From Amoebidium appalachense (Eukaryota; Ichthyosporea): a DNA stretch of 64,000 nt. The stretch spans positions 2,170,001-2,234,000 of the forward strand of contig CAVNZM010000001.1 in assembly GCA_963693365.1 (NCBI GenBank), in the 5' to 3' direction. Every line of letters starts with the position of its first letter. Within the stretch, counting starts at the first letter, position 1. Of this stretch, positions 1 through 16,758 are shown piece by piece. Under the pieces are notes generated by a model, which saw nothing but the letters and a program-made list of their open reading frames with translations, ran no database searches and had not been told where the DNA came from. The position numbers and the translations under genes are program-made.

Positions 1-86
1 TAAAAAAAAACTTATGAATGTTCAATTAGCACACATCAACTCTGGTATTTCTAATAGATAAAAACCAGTAAATTTTCATTTACACG

Positions 87-1187
87 TTAACGCCTGCGGG
101 TGATTTCCGGCAACAACGATTTCCAATCAACCTTAACCAAACTGTACTCACACGCTATACCACCGCCAAATTTGGTGTTTGGCTCCTTATGGAAAATTTC
201 CATTTGCTCCTGCTCGTAAAGAAGCGTGAAAAATCTATCAACCTGTTCGGGTGAGGGTTTAAAGTGACTTGCCATATGAAGCTCTATCTGCATTTGGTCA
301 ACAGGGGGAAACATACCCCTCTCCAATAAAGGCAAGAGAACTTCCATCTCGCTCCCTTCGATGTCTATCTTAAAGATATCGATATGTTCGTGTCCCAATT
401 CCTGCATTATCGTTTTGATGGTCTTGTGAGGGACCCTGTTCCTCAGCGTGGCGTTCCGGTCGTCTGCAGAAATGAAATACTGGTGATAGTTGACAAAACC
501 CGGTTTTCCGACGGGATACCCGAAATCGAACGTGTGCAACTCAACCTGTTTTGCAAAATGTTGGTGCATAGCAAGCTCAAAACTGAAATCATTGTTGGAA
601 CCGAGGGAATACACAATAGCGGGCCTCTTGATGCGATGCGGGTTACATATCCACTTCCCACCATCACCCCAGTGCCCCAGGCGTCTCTCATAGGGACAAC
701 TGAATGTAGGCTCCCAATTATCCTGAAAGTATGCGTTCCCTTCTTTTCTACTTCCGGCCCAATTGAAGTTAGCTCTACTCATAGCCATAGGCATGTTGAT
801 CTGGCGCTTAAACTGCTTGTTGCGAATGAGTCTACGGACCTTCCACCCTTCTACCGTGTCTTTGTGTAGCCCCAGTGTAATAAGTCGGTCGTCTTCATCA
901 ATTTTGCTGGGGTCCGCATCTGATTCCAAGTTCACCTCTGTCGTATTCGTGGGACCATGATCATAATGGATAGTATTACCCGCCAGTAGTGCACGTGGTG
1001 TGTGCCATTTGTTCGAGTGTGCCACAAAGGAAATGCACAAAAGCAGTAGAACGCAGGCTGCAACAACTCGGTTTCGTTGGGCAGAATTTGACGCGCTGGT
1101 GTAAATTCCCTTCAACCTTTCTGACATTTTGTAATTTTTCTTGTTACTGACTGCCGTCAACGTAACACTGATTTTGGGGTTCTCCAT
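87..1187 (-). CDS. METTL24-like (Methyltransf_22/FkbM-type) membrane methyltransferase
   Basis: Single-exon frame of 366 residues. A basic N-terminus is followed by one hydrophobic segment at about residues 41-57 (core ACVLLLLCISFVA), which predicts a type II membrane protein with its catalytic domain in the Golgi/ER lumen. The C-terminal half has the METTL24-family order: HWGDGGKWIC at about 169, a nucleotide-binding-like VYSLGSNNDF at about 184, HTFDFG, and FKIDIEGSE at about 271, the motif shared with FkbM methyltransferases. The family is inferred to transfer methyl from S-adenosylmethionine to a glycan or small molecule; the substrate is unknown. The ATG at 1187 is chosen because the only upstream in-frame candidate is GTG at 1196. 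No intron is needed. Family assignment is firm, function is not. Confidence 0.82.
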   Translation of the reverse strand: MENPKISVTLTAVSNKKNYKMSERLKGIYTSASNSAQRNRVVAACVLLLLCISFVAHSNKWHTPRALLAGNTIHYDHGPTNTTEVNLESDADPSKIDEDDRLITLGLHKDTVEGWKVRRLIRNKQFKRQINMPMAMSRANFNWAGSRKEGNAYFQDNWEPTFSCPYERRLGHWGDGGKWICNPHRIKRPAIVYSLGSNNDFSFELAMHQHFAKQVELHTFDFGYPVGKPGFVNYHQYFISADDRNATLRNRVPHKTIKTIMQELGHEHIDIFKIDIEGSEMEVLLPLLERGMFPPVDQMQIELHMASHFKPSPEQVDRFFTLLYEQEQMEIFHKEPNTKFGGGIACEYSLVKVDWKSLLPEITRRR

Positions 1188-3608
1188 GAGGTGCACTTTT
1201 ACATAAATGTATCAGTAGAACTGCGCTAACATGTGGATATTGATCCCAAAAAGATACATGCGTAGTTGCAAGCGCTTGAGTGAGCAGGCCCCCTTTTCCC
1301 CAGAAATTTCAGTGACCGTGGAGAAAGATTTTCCCTTCAGCTCGTACGCGCCCGTAACAACGTAAAAAACCATTCGTCTACTAATACTCATGCATTAAAT
1401 ACATGCGTGCATGTGGCGGAAATGGGTCACCGTACCGTCGTGGTCACGGTTAGTAGTGTTGCCCTGCCAACGTTATCGGCGTATCTCAGTGAATTTTCAA
1501 TGATTAGATAAAATAAATAAATTCAAGTGTCCGTGCATGCAGGGGGACTTCTCTCAATGGTTGGTTGGTTGTACATTCATCATAGCAGTCTTGAAAATCT
1601 AAAAAAGGCAAGGTGAAAACTTTTTTTTGACACTCACAGAGGTTAATAAGCAAAGCCTAGCACTAAGGCTAACACAAGCGCTTGAGTGGTGCAAGCTAAT
1701 TTGTGCAACAAATTTATATCTTCGCCCTTTCAATTTTAGGAAATTTGTGTATCCAGGTGCCATTGTGCCCGGAAGCCCCCTAGAACATGTGTACAATGAA
1801 CCAGCACAGTGCACGTCACTCACATCGGAAAACAGATCGCATAAACCCATAAAAGTCTTTATTTTCTATGCTGTAGAACATGTTTCATATAGCCTTACAC
1901 ATTTTATGACACTAAAATAATATGCTTAAATTCTGAATTCACAAGTTTATCTATTTGCTGCGATGATTGATGCACGTAAACTTATACGAGACTCCTGACC
2001 CCCTAGAGTCGCAGGCCTCCGAGTGACCAATCCGCGCACATCACCCACGCAAATAGATCCACAAAGATCTAAAACAAACATGTGAAAACATATCAGAGCT
2101 AATAGACAGCGCTATGAGTGGCACACGGGCATACATAGATACGGTAACATAACATAACTATAACGTTAATTTACTGCCTTATATTTCCTTCTTTTGCTTG
2201 TGCATGGTACTTCACCGTTGTAATGCATTTTCAATCCGTGCCCTGGCATGCCCTTGCCCTGGCTGTATGTACTACTACTACATAGTTTTCTTGCAGCCTC
2301 TCCGAGTCGATCCTGATGATGATGATCGATGGTGCCGGCCGGAGTTGATGTGGCAGAGACAAATGTACACTGTACCCGTCTCTGTACACGTGGATCGATC
2401 AACTTGAGTACGGTCACATGCACATGTACGTAATATTCTAGACTGAGTAATTTTGACCTTGACTGGAAGGTAGGTGTCAGTGGAGGGAGGGGGGGCCGGG
2501 ACGGGCGTCGGGGTGGGCGGGGAGACTGGGGGGGGGGGAGGGGGGGGGGGGACAGTCGTGAGTGAGTACATCCTCCGGCGGATGGGTGGATACTCAACCG
2601 CACCCGTGGTACATGGTGGTCCCCGAGGGGAGGATCCTTGGATTCAGTCATCCTACACTCTCGTACCGTTCGGACGGTGGCAGGATTGATTAAATATTTA
2701 GTTTTATTAGTATGATCATTAGGCTGACAAAGGCTGTATGCAGTTACGTATACCATGACGATAATATAAATTGATGCAATTGACATATTTTAAAGCCATG
2801 CAGCACACAGTTCCAGTTCAAAACTAACTTAAATAGTTTCCATACGATATTGTGCACGTGGCTTCTGATTCAAATTCTCTCCTTCCCCAGATCTAGATCT
2901 CAGAACCCCCCCCTCCCCCCCCCCCCCCCTCCCCCCCCCCCCCTGCGGCCACGCTTCAACTAACGCAGAGTGCTCGGGGCCGGGGGGGAAGGGGGAGGCA
3001 TCGTGAGCACAAAATGCGCGTCAGATCTCCAGAAATTCCGGATACCAAGGGAAGCTTCATTCAGAACTGCGTACCTTGATGCTGAATCCTGATACTATCA
3101 CCGTAGTAAACTATTTTTCTGTCTCCCATTGCACATGCTGCTCTGTTGCGTGTTAAAACACCACCTATTGTAACAACGTGCACAAAACTACCCACAAAAT
3201 CCAACTAACTTTTCGAGCTGTGCCAACCGAAACAAGTTCCACTTAAACAAAAAAGGAAACGAGGGAGACCAGACAAAACTAAATAGATATCCCAGTGGCA
3301 CCCTATGGTAAGTAAACTTTAGAAGCCGAAACTAGAATCTCAAGCATGCCACGATTCAACCATCAAAACATCGCCAGATAAGTGCATGTGTATTTCCGAA
3401 ACCCAAACGGCTGAACCTCAAGCTTGTGTACACATGGCAAGAGAATGAACCCCAAAGTAAACATACCGAGCGTTATGAACAATATCACACATGCTTTGGT
3501 TGAAGTGGGGTCGAATCGGGGGAAGGGGAGAGGAACTGAAAGGGGATCATTGACCCGAAAGCAAGAAAGCGGAAATTAGACGAGGATGAAGGAGGGAGAG
3601 GGAGGTAA

Positions 3609-3644
<36 letters not shown>

Positions 3645-3968
3645 ATCAAACATCAAAGGAACGAAACAAACAGCAAATAACCCTATAAACAACCAGGTTC
3701 AGCAATCAAAAGAATGAGCACTCTATTCGATATCAAACAAGTACTGTGAATACTGGCATGTATGCGTAAGTTCCTATATTATGTGTTGTGAAAGTGGCAT
3801 GGGCCAAACTATATACACAAAGCATTCATATCCAAACCGGTAATTTTAGACCACACACACCCTTCAGACCCCACAACGTACCACTTTAAAGAGGGGGGAA
3901 GGGGGGGGGAGGGGGGGGGGGATCTGGTTGGAAACTCAAATTTCCCGCCTAATGTGCATGCCGGCTGC
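1188..3968. other. Intergenic stretch with poly-G/poly-C runs
   Basis: No convincing gene. It holds G-rich sequence at about 2484-2551, a C-rich run at 2908-2943 and a pure G run at 3609-3640. Between 1500 and 2160 it is AT-rich unique sequence. The right part (about 3000-3968) would contain the 3' UTR of the minus-strand UBE2H gene. The open frames here are short or are homopolymer translations. Confidence 0.6.
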
Positions 3969-4768
3969 CTATTGGTCATCCATGTCGAACTGCTCCTTGT
4001 CGTCATCAGGGTGGTCCTCCATATCGCTCAACTCGCTCCCTGGAGAAAAGACATCAAAAAAAGAAATAAATATCGTATATCACTGTGTCAAGAGTGATAT
4101 GATAAGAGAGTACAAAACACCAGTCTTCCAAACGGTAAAAGCGGACCTTTACATCGTTCACGAATAAAATTTATCGTCCACATGTAACATGTATCGTCCA
4201 CGCAAAAAACGGTTATGTAGCATTCACAGCGTTGCACGATCAGGGGAAGGGTTGTGCGGGGGGAGATGGGGGATGCAACATGATACACTTGTGCATAAAT
4301 GAGCACAAGTGTGAATGGTGTCTGTTTGAGTGAATAACTAATGGAGCCCCACAAGGATCATGAGGGGGAATCATCAAATGGCAGAGACTAGAGTATTATA
4401 GGGAAAAGGGAAGGCAAAAACAGGGGTGGGGTAGCGGGGGGGGTGGGGGGGTGGGGTGGGGGGGGGGTGCTGTGCTGTGAGTGTGTGGGAAAGTGGGACG
4501 TGGTGGTGGCGTAATTTTTTTTTTTTTTTTTTTTTTGTTGGGGGGGGGGGGGGGGGGGGGATATATAGACAGGTGAGAGGGTGGAAGTGAAATGAGGGGG
4601 GAACGGGGAACGAGAGAAATCATCGTGTGTGTCTGTGTATGTTTGATCTAAACAGACGTTGGAGTGCCAGGATGTGGGGTGAAATAAAGACGAAGCAGAC
4701 ATAATACAGCGTGGGGGTTATGATTCGCCTCTGTGAACATGCGTGTGTTCGTGTGTGTGTGTGTGTGT

Positions 4769-4834
<66 letters not shown>

Positions 4835-4864
4835 ATATGCGAGATGGAAAGAAAGAGTGTGTGT

Positions 4865-4931
<67 letters not shown>

Positions 4932-5033
4932 ATATGCGAGATGGAGAGAAAGAGTGTGTGTATTGTGTGTGTGTGTGTGTGTACATGTGTGCGTGCGTGA
5001 GAGGGAGGGAGGAGAGTAGGGAAAGAGGAGAGA

Positions 5034-5083
<50 letters not shown>

Positions 5084-5795
5084 ACTACGTGTTTGTGTGT
5101 ACGCATGAATGTGTGCGTATACATGCGCACGTCCGTGTGTGTGTGTGTGTGTTGTGTGTGTGTGTGTGTGTGTTGTGTGTGTGTGTGTGTGTGCGTGTGT
5201 GTTCCCCCATTTGTGCATACATGCACACACTGGACAGAGAGCATGACAAAAACTATAGGTTTCCCACACAAAAGCACAGCATATGTGCACGTACCCTCCT
5301 CATCGCTAGCTGCATCCTGGTGGCCCGCAGCTCTCATCTGCTCCTCGGTGGCAAACCGCTTGACATAGTCTGACCCCCCAACCATAAGCACTCAGTACAA
5401 ACACGAACACGACGTTCTAACTACTACTCAGAACAGAACAAACAAAAACACGACGTTCCACCTACTATTCAGAACAGACACGAACTCCACGTGCTACATA
5501 TGGTTAAACGGTTAACGGCTCAATACAGACTACGTACCCAGTCAGACTACATGGATTAGCTGACTCCCGGGATAGCTTCAATCTAAAAAGGACGTCACGC
5601 CGAGATACTTCCATGTATAGAAACATCTCAGCGTGACGTCATACGCCATAACGATTATAGCCGGCGGCAGCTAAATTTTGATAGTCTGACAGCGTATATA
5701 GTCTGTATTGAACCGTTGGACCTTAACACATCCACAGACTTCTTACTACCCGACCCATCTTTCTTCCTTTACCCCCAACCCATCTTTCTTCCTTT

Positions 5796-5838
<43 letters not shown>

Positions 5839-5972
5839 CACACACCCCCAAACACACACACCTCGGGGATGCCGCGTGACATGTCCTTCTCTTCTTTCCC
5901 CCACTAAAGGGTACGACCAGAACAGTCCAAATTCTAAAAACTACCCCCTCCCCCCCCCCCCCCCAAAAAAAA

Positions 5973-6003
<31 letters not shown>

Positions 6004-6076
6004 TTTAAGCCATCCACACAAACATACGCATCCAGGCCCACACACACAACCACACGCGCCCTTGCACACGCACGCA

Positions 6077-6148
<72 letters not shown>

Positions 6149-9100
6149 AAAAAAGAGGGAGAAAAGAAAAAAAACCACCTACACACTCAGCACACTCTAT
6201 GTTCTTGTTCTCACACCACCCCATCCTTCACACACAAAGACTCACATCCGTGTGCACACACAAAAACACTCTGAGAACACACACGACTCTGTGCCAATTA
6301 CCCCCTCCCCCCCCCCCCCCCCCCCCCCTCCTCCTCCACCCCTTTGTTCCCCCAGCACCACATGCGAAAACCCCCCCTCTATCTCCCCCTCCCTCCCAAC
6401 GCACACACACATCCACCTCCCCCCTTCCCCCCTACGCAACCACCCACCCACCAAATCACCCTACCCCATCCCCTCACCACCTCCCCTCCCCTCATCCCCC
6501 CCTCGCACCCCCCCCCCCCCCTCCCCCCCCCCCCCACTCCCCCTCCACCCCCCCCCCCCCCCGTCCCCCCATCCCCCCTCCTCTCCCCCTCCCCCCCCCC
6601 CCCCCCCCCCCCCCACAAACACACACACAAACACACACACCTTTGACCTTTGCCTTGTATGCCTCAGGCTGGCGCATGAGCAGTGCCGCCGCCTCCCCGT
6701 TGAGAGGGTCGGTTGGGTTTGGATACATCAGTAGCTGAGGGAGGAACGTCTCAAACACATTCAGGAGGTCTGTGTGGTCAAAAGAAGAAAAAAAAAAAGG
6801 AAAAAAAGGGGGGAAGGGAAGGGGTGAGGGAGGGAAGGGTTAGAATGTGTTGCCGAGCACAATCATGATGGACAACACAATGCGTAAGTTGAAGAGCCCT
6901 GAACAGATGTTTTTATGTGTGTGCATGTTGCCAGGAAAACAGTTGAACGGGTCGAGCACACGCGCTTTGTGAATACGTATTCAGAAGGATGCATACGAGC
7001 CACACGAGGTAGTTTTGTGTAAGCACATGAGCACATATGCTGCATGCATATGTGCAAAAGTGTCTATGTAGGCTACCCAGAACAAGTGTGCGTATGTGGG
7101 AAAGGGGATGGAGGGGCAGCAAGCCAACATACCATACATGGGACTCCATGTCTGATTGATAACATCCAAGCACACGGATCCGGACCTGCAAAAAAAAACA
7201 TGTAAGTGCAACATACAACCACCACGGGGGAAAGATATGACTCCTCAAACATAACAGCATTGCATGCAATTGTAAGTGACCTCCAACCACAAGAAGTGTG
7301 CATTGTTCCTCCAGAAAACCATGACCGACAATCACGAACAGGTAACATGGCGAGATGTAGAAGATAGAGAGCAAGGACAAGAAGTTAGCAGTCACTTTGA
7401 AAATTCTTTCCGACCAACACGAAAAAGGCAGCGGGAGAACGAGGGGTGGACGGGTGTGAGTGTATGTGTGTGTATCTATTTGTGTGGGTGAGAGATGGGT
7501 GGGTGGGTGTGTTTAGGGCGGGCGGGGAAGGGGGAGGGGGGGGGGGGGGGGGGGGGGAAGGTAGGCAAAGGGGATTTTCCGGACCATCGGCATGTAGGGA
7601 GATGCAAGGTTAGGCCCATTACTTTTAGATACCTGGGGTACTAGTGGTGAAAAACCCCATTCAATACAAGGGACACCACATTTACACCACATTTCCATGT
7701 ACTGATTAAAGTGCGTGCAGGGTGCCTCTGGATGAAGATGTATTTAGGAGGAAATGTGTGCCGAGGAAGAGGAGCGGGGGGCGGGGGGGGGGTGTTAGAG
7801 GTGGTGTTGATGGTTGAATGTAACCTTTGGGAAGGTTTTGCGAGCGTCCATGTGAGGAGGGGGAACGAGGGGGGGGGGGGGGGGGGGGGGGGGTGAGTAT
7901 ACATTTCATCGATGTTGGGGTGGAAAATCTTGTTCATAAATCCGATGGACGGAGACTTGTAAGGGTAGGCCTCGGGAATGTGGCACCGCACTCGCCAACA
8001 CCCGCCCTCATAGGGGCCTGGGGAGGGAGGAGTTCGGTTAGAAAAAAAAAAAAAAAAAACACACGCAAAAACTTAATCGGATTCAAAGGGAAAAAAACAC
8101 CAATACGGACTACACAAACAGCTTGCAACGGATGCAGGGTCAGTCCTCGGGGGGTGGATGGTGGTCGTAGAAAGGGGGGGGGGGGGGGGGGGGGGTTTCA
8201 GAGGTGGACAGCAAGGTTTACAAATGAAAGAACACAGTACAGAGAATGTGTGCCATGAATCTGAGCATGACTCGCAATCCCCGCAGCTTGCTATATAGCC
8301 AAGGCCATCCTCACCCCAAACGATCTGCAGCCCACTCTTTCTCCTCGGCAAAAAGCACAAAAAGGGCTAAAATATGTGGTTGAGGTGGTAGGGTGGGTGG
8401 GGGTTGGAAGTTGGAGGGGGGGGGATGGAAGGGAGAGAGGGGAAGGGGGGGGGGGGGGGGGGGGGGGGACGTGTCAAGTGGAAGGCGACGCCAATAGAAG
8501 GAAGGTGAGTGCAGAACTAGAACTCTGCAAAAACAACCTATAGGCATGCACCAGGCAGGCAGGGAGGGGAAGGGGGGTTAGAATGCACTCCAGGGTACGA
8601 AGTACACATTCTAGGGGGGGGGGGGGGGAGGGCGGAGATAAAGAAGTTGCACCCACTATCTTTGGGCCCAAAGAAATTGACGTGGAACTCCAGCATGCTA
8701 TCGTTGACCAGTTCAACCTCATAGTCTGACATCATCCTGTGCACCAGCAACTGGTCAGGTATTTGGACTTCCACATGCGTATGTCCTTAGTACCGATTTA
8801 TCGTGCAGCCTTCAGACAAAGAAGAAAGCCGAAGAACAGTAAGGCACACAGCACGCTTTTGTCCAACCCGAACCGCCCAAACAATGGTTATGTCGATCTA
8901 ATTTCTAAACCTTTCTGCATTATTCCCCTCATAACATATTGTCTACAACAAGGCCACCTCTTCAGGGGGAGGTGCAAAAATGCACCCCGTAACTCGTCCC
9001 GTGCTCGTCCACCCCCCCCCCCCCCCCCCCCCCCACCACACACACACACCCACACACACACACCACCACCACCACCACCACTGCCTACCCTCGCCCTTCC

Positions 9101-9197
9101 TCGACCAGGACTCCTAAAAGAAGAGACAGGAAGAGGAGAAGGAGCGCACTTACAGCTTCATGACGTCCGTTTCAATCCTTCTGCGTGGGGACGACAT
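3969..9197 (-). CDS. UBE2H: Ubiquitin-conjugating enzyme E2 H (UBE2H/UBC8 type), 7 exons
   Basis: Coding exons on the minus strand: 9154-9197, 8657-8736, 7903-8017, 7133-7185, 6641-6769, 5295-5369, 3969-4039. They total 567 nt (188 residues plus stop); every junction is GT-AG and keeps frame. The protein starts [15 protein letters not shown] and is close to human UBE2H (183 residues) throughout. Exon 3 carries PYEGG (43-47) and the HPN triad (74-76); exon 4 carries [12 protein letters not shown] with the catalytic Cys85; exon 5 carries FETFLPQLL and [10 protein letters not shown]. The C-terminus is acidic (ends [12 protein letters not shown]), as in UBE2H. E2 enzymes accept ubiquitin from E1 as a thioester and pass it on with an E3; the orthologues UBC8/UBE2H act with the GID/CTLH ligase. 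Introns are packed with homopolymer and dinucleotide tracts, and the intron-5 donor lies inside a GT repeat. Confidence 0.95.
4428..5218. repeat. Poly-G, poly-T/G, (GT)n and (GA)n cluster in UBE2H intron 6
   Basis: G-rich runs at 4434-4468, a T run joined to a G run at 4517-4560, three long (GT)n blocks between 4750 and 4982 separated by two copies of a GCATATGCGAGATGGA spacer, a (GA)n block at 5035-5079 and further GT at 5135-5203. The last blocks lie just beyond the short exon 6 side of the intron. Frames of HTHT or VCVC type here are artefacts. Confidence 0.9.
5514..5716. mobile_element. 203-bp TIR element (MITE-like) in UBE2H intron 5
   Basis: Terminal inverted repeats of about 36 bp at 5514-5549 and 5681-5716, sharing the core TCAATACAGACTA and the inner GTCAGACTA, with about five mismatches. 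The centre holds a second inverted repeat: GACGTCACGCCGAGAT at 5591-5606 and its complement with one mismatch at 5625-5640. There is no coding capacity and no clear target-site duplication. Structure suggests a non-autonomous DNA transposon; family unknown. Confidence 0.6.
5796..6636. repeat. Poly-C, C-to-A run junction and (CA)n in UBE2H intron 5
   Basis: Pure or nearly pure C runs at 5798-5836, 6302-6329 and 6509-6614; a C run passing directly into an A run at 5950-5989; (CA)n and GCAC repeats at 6066-6143. The block lies between exon 6 and exon 5 of the ubiquitin-conjugating enzyme, and its right edge supplies the GT-repeat splice donor. Confidence 0.9.
7520..8635. repeat. Poly-G runs in UBE2H introns 2 and 3
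   Basis: G runs at about 7537-7557, 7870-7893, 8177-8195, 8447-8469 and 8616-8628 on the plus strand, that is C runs in the transcript. The run at 7870-7893 begins only about 8 nt downstream of the exon 3 splice donor. Confidence 0.85.
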
Positions 9198-10817
9198 TTT
9201 CTGATCCCTGCGTCTGTCAAATAGGAGACTTAGCACTCCACGCCTACTTCCCCTTCATCAAAAGCAAGCCAGCTCGCCCAGCATCAAGTTAACTCCCATC
9301 AGACTTTAGAACTGCCAAAACCAAACAGCCACACAAGCTCCACACGCACACACGCCCCAACCGAAGCACTTGGTATCAGCACGCATGTGCAAGATGAAAC
9401 ATTACCGGGAAAGGGAACAAGGTCAGGAACGTTAGGCAGCAACAAGCAATTCCAAGTCAATATTTACACTGGTTGCTCAGCTCGACTGAGCTCGGAGCAA
9501 AATAAAGAAACACCCCAAAAGTGGCATCAGGTCTTTGTGCTATTGAGTGGGCGAGTTGACAACGGCTCCACGCACGGATATCAGCGAAGGAAAGAAACGG
9601 ACTACAACTATACACTGAGAAGTGATAATGAAACGTACAATATAAATCTCACAAAAATTGGCGCGAGGACTTCCAACTTGTGACGTTGGAAAGCTCAAAC
9701 AGCCGAACGGAGAGTCACCAAAAAGGAGAGTGACGTGTCTCTGGATCGCTCCACTATTTATATGTTCAGGAGGTTAGAGGGGGGTAACAGAAAGCAAGCG
9801 AGCAAGTGTGTAGCTGAGGAATATGTCGCCGGTTTAAAGCCACCAAAATGCAGTAGTAGAGATGCAAACAATTTACCAAACAAGACTTTAAGAAGAAAAG
9901 AAAAAAAAAAACGAGTCTTTATGATTGCTTTATGGGCGTATATGTGGGATTTCTGCGCTATGAATCTCTCAGCAATACTTGCCAGGCGCATAGGTGATAT
10001 TCTCTGCTTCGCTCATACCATGACGTCACGAATGGAGCTGTTTAAGCGAATCAAAACACTAGAAGCTTTAGAGATGGTATCCGGTTTTTATTCTGCATGA
10101 TAAACAACTCATCAAAGATCGCTTTCAGGTCATCACTTTGGGTTAACCAATCATAAACGGTCTATATGAGCCATTTGAGGACAGTGGGGGGCCAGTTTCA
10201 AGAAGTCTACTAAGTGTTCTAAACTTATAAATATCCTTTCATCACTCAAAAAAAAAAAAAAACACATAACTGGATTATTACTTTCCTTTTTTTATCTATT
10301 TTTATTGTTCCTACATGGTCAAAACTCAACTTTTCTTCTTGTGCTAAGCGCCGAGCCGCGTTCGGCCGTGTGATTGGTCAAAAACGAACTCTCGTACTCA
10401 CCTTGCGAAGTTGCGAGTCTCCAAAATCGATATCCTTGCATGAGTTTCACTCAGCCTGTGTGTAATACTGTGTGTGTATAAGTTATAATTTGACGTGATG
10501 GTTACATACTAAGTGCTCTACATATAGCTATGTTTTTGAAAGAGAAAACAAGCATATAAGTTTCTAACAAACAAATATTTAATCAAGCTCATCGAAGCTT
10601 TATAGGGCATTCGCACATCATGCATTCTTTGCTTCGCAATTAAGTAAGATCTCAAAACACAGTAAAGGCTACTGAGAAAGTCATCAGGCAAGACATATTT
10701 CATCATTGTTCGACCGCCTGTTTCTGTTATATTCCCTTTACCCGCAAGCAGCTTTTATTAGCTAACAACTAGCCCATAAATCACGTGCTGAGTACAGATT
10801 CAGCCCTCCCGTTCATC
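9198..10817. other. Divergent intergenic region between UBE2H and the 10.8-kb gene
   Basis: Should contain the 5' leader and promoter of the minus-strand UBE2H gene (start 9197) and of the plus-strand gene at 10818. No TATA element is obvious. A 121-codon frame at 9735-10100 has no recognisable motif and a lysine run, and is not called. CCAAT/ATTGG-type sequences occur (for example near 10145 and 10371) but their role is untested. Confidence 0.5.
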
Positions 10818-13392
<2,575 letters not shown>

Positions 13393-13528
13393 ATCCGGTG
13401 CATGAGTTTAATTTGTGTCTTGTATCGGTTTTTGGACACACGTGCACACGCGCAGGCGCACACACACACATACACACTGAAGCAACGCACAAATTGACAT
13501 TGTCATGTACAGCGCGCGGTCACGTACC

Positions 13529-13623
<95 letters not shown>

Positions 13624-13651
13624 CGACATAGCACGTACACACACACACACG

Positions 13652-13692
<41 letters not shown>

Positions 13693-13709
13693 ACACACAA
13701 ACACACACA

Positions 13710-13742
<33 letters not shown>

Positions 13743-13793
13743 GGCACACACACACACATACACACATGCATACACACCAAACACGGCAAACAC

Positions 13794-13827
<34 letters not shown>

Positions 13828-13870
13828 GCGTCACACACGCACACAAACTTGACACACACACACATACGCA
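13393..13870. repeat. (CA)n tract downstream of the 10.8-kb gene
   Basis: After about 130 bp of ordinary sequence (likely 3' UTR), near-continuous CA repeats run from 13531 to 13868 with TACA and GCAC interruptions. No gene. Confidence 0.9.
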
Positions 13871-14119
13871 CAGCCATCAACTATTATTTATTATTGGCAA
13901 CACTTGGCAAAGCAGCAACAGTTATCGTTTTAAAGATGTGTGCAGGCGTAAAAAGTTAAATTATCGGAATGATTACTATTATACAGGGGCCAATCGGAAT
14001 TCATATACATGGAATTTCACCTCCATGATAACTTACTGTACCTCATTGATATTGACATGTATACACGCGTGTGTGTGTGAACACATACGCGACTCTCTCA
14101 AGATCTTCCACCCTCTCCT

Positions 14120-14475
<356 letters not shown>

Positions 14476-14579
14476 TATAAATATATTCTCTCTTTCTCAG
14501 ATCTCTGAAACAGACCTGTGTGTATTTAGAATGTGCCACTGCCACGTGGGTCGGTGTGTGCACATGTGTGTGTGCGGGT

Positions 14580-15220
<641 letters not shown>

Positions 15221-15299
15221 TGTGCACTCCGGCTAAGAAAACGGTTTACATTAATGGACCCACGGTGCCCTGACACGTCACTTAATTAATACTCCCTGG

Positions 15300-15480
15300 C
15301 TTTATGCGCCTTTCTGTGCGAAAACGAGTGCATATATCTCTGCGTACATTTGAGGTTTGTGTTCGTTTGTCATTGGGTGTGTTTGTGTGTGTGTGGTGTT
15401 TGTGTATCACACTGTGTGTGTATGTGTGTATGTGTGTGTCCGTGTCACGATGCACGGTGTGTGTGCGTAGCCTCCCCCCC

Positions 15481-15560
<80 letters not shown>

Positions 15561-15613
15561 AAGCTGCCCAGAAAAAGGAACCACGTGACTCAGGGGGCGG
15601 GGCGGGGGGGAGG

Positions 15614-15653
<40 letters not shown>

Positions 15654-15880
15654 GAGGGTGGGGGGGGGGGGGGGGGGGGCACTGGTGTCTGTGCGAGAAT
15701 GTGTGCATATGTCTGTGTGTACGTTTGGATTTTGTGTTCGTTTGTCACTGGGTGTGTTGTCTGTGTGTGGTGTCACGTGTGTGTGTGCACGTGTGTGTAT
15801 CACAATGTGTGTGTGTGTGTGTGTGTGGCTCCGTGTTGCGGTGCACGCGTAGGGTGTGTGTGTCCTCCTGCCCCTCTCTT

Positions 15881-15912
<32 letters not shown>

Positions 15913-15985
15913 CCTTCCTAACCCCCTGTTCTGTAGGTCTTTTTTCTGGGCGGCGATTTTTTTTTTTTTTTTTTTTTTTGTGGGG

Positions 15986-16024
<39 letters not shown>

Positions 16025-16231
16025 AGGAGGGGGGGGGGGGGGGGGGGGGTGCCGTGCGAAAATTTGTCCATGTGTCTGTGTGTACAATTGAATTTTGTGT
16101 TCATTTGTCACTGGGACCTGGTGTGTTTGAGTGTATGGTGTGTGTGTGTGTGTGTGCACGTGTGTATCACAATGTGTGTGTGTGTGTGTGTGTGTCTCCA
16201 TATTACGGTGCACGGTGTGTGTGTGCCCCCC

Positions 16232-16278
<47 letters not shown>

Positions 16279-16326
16279 ACCACCACCACACACACATACA
16301 CACACAAGTACCCACACACACACAAA

Positions 16327-16361
<35 letters not shown>

Positions 16362-16427
16362 ACGTGGCCCAGAAAAAGGAATCACACGACGAGGTTGGGG
16401 TTGTTACGTGTGTTCCACGGTGTGTGG

Positions 16428-16487
<60 letters not shown>

Positions 16488-16624
16488 GCTGGGGGCTGTG
16501 CAAAAATGTGTGCATATGTCTGAGTGTGCGTTTGGCATTGCAGTGTCACAAGTTGTGTGTGTGTGTGTGTGTGTGAGTGTGAGTGTGGCTCGATCCGTGT
16601 CATGGTGCACGGTGTGTGCGTGCC

Positions 16625-16659
<35 letters not shown>

Positions 16660-16705
16660 TGTCCTGTGGGTCCTTTTCTTGGGCTGCCACGGTTTTTTTT
16701 TTTTT

Positions 16706-16758
<53 letters not shown>

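Noticed and set aside
4711-5391. Long frames of repeating His-Thr, Val-Cys, Ser-Leu or Glu-Arg (here and at 11.3-17.1, 36.5, 37.4, 38, 45-49, 59 and 61 kb)
   Set aside because: They are translations of (CA)n, (GT)n, (CT)n or homopolymers, open in several frames and both strands at once.
9735-10100. 121-codon plus-strand frame between UBE2H and the 10.8-kb gene
   Set aside because: No domain, biased by a lysine run, no supporting promoter or splice signals.
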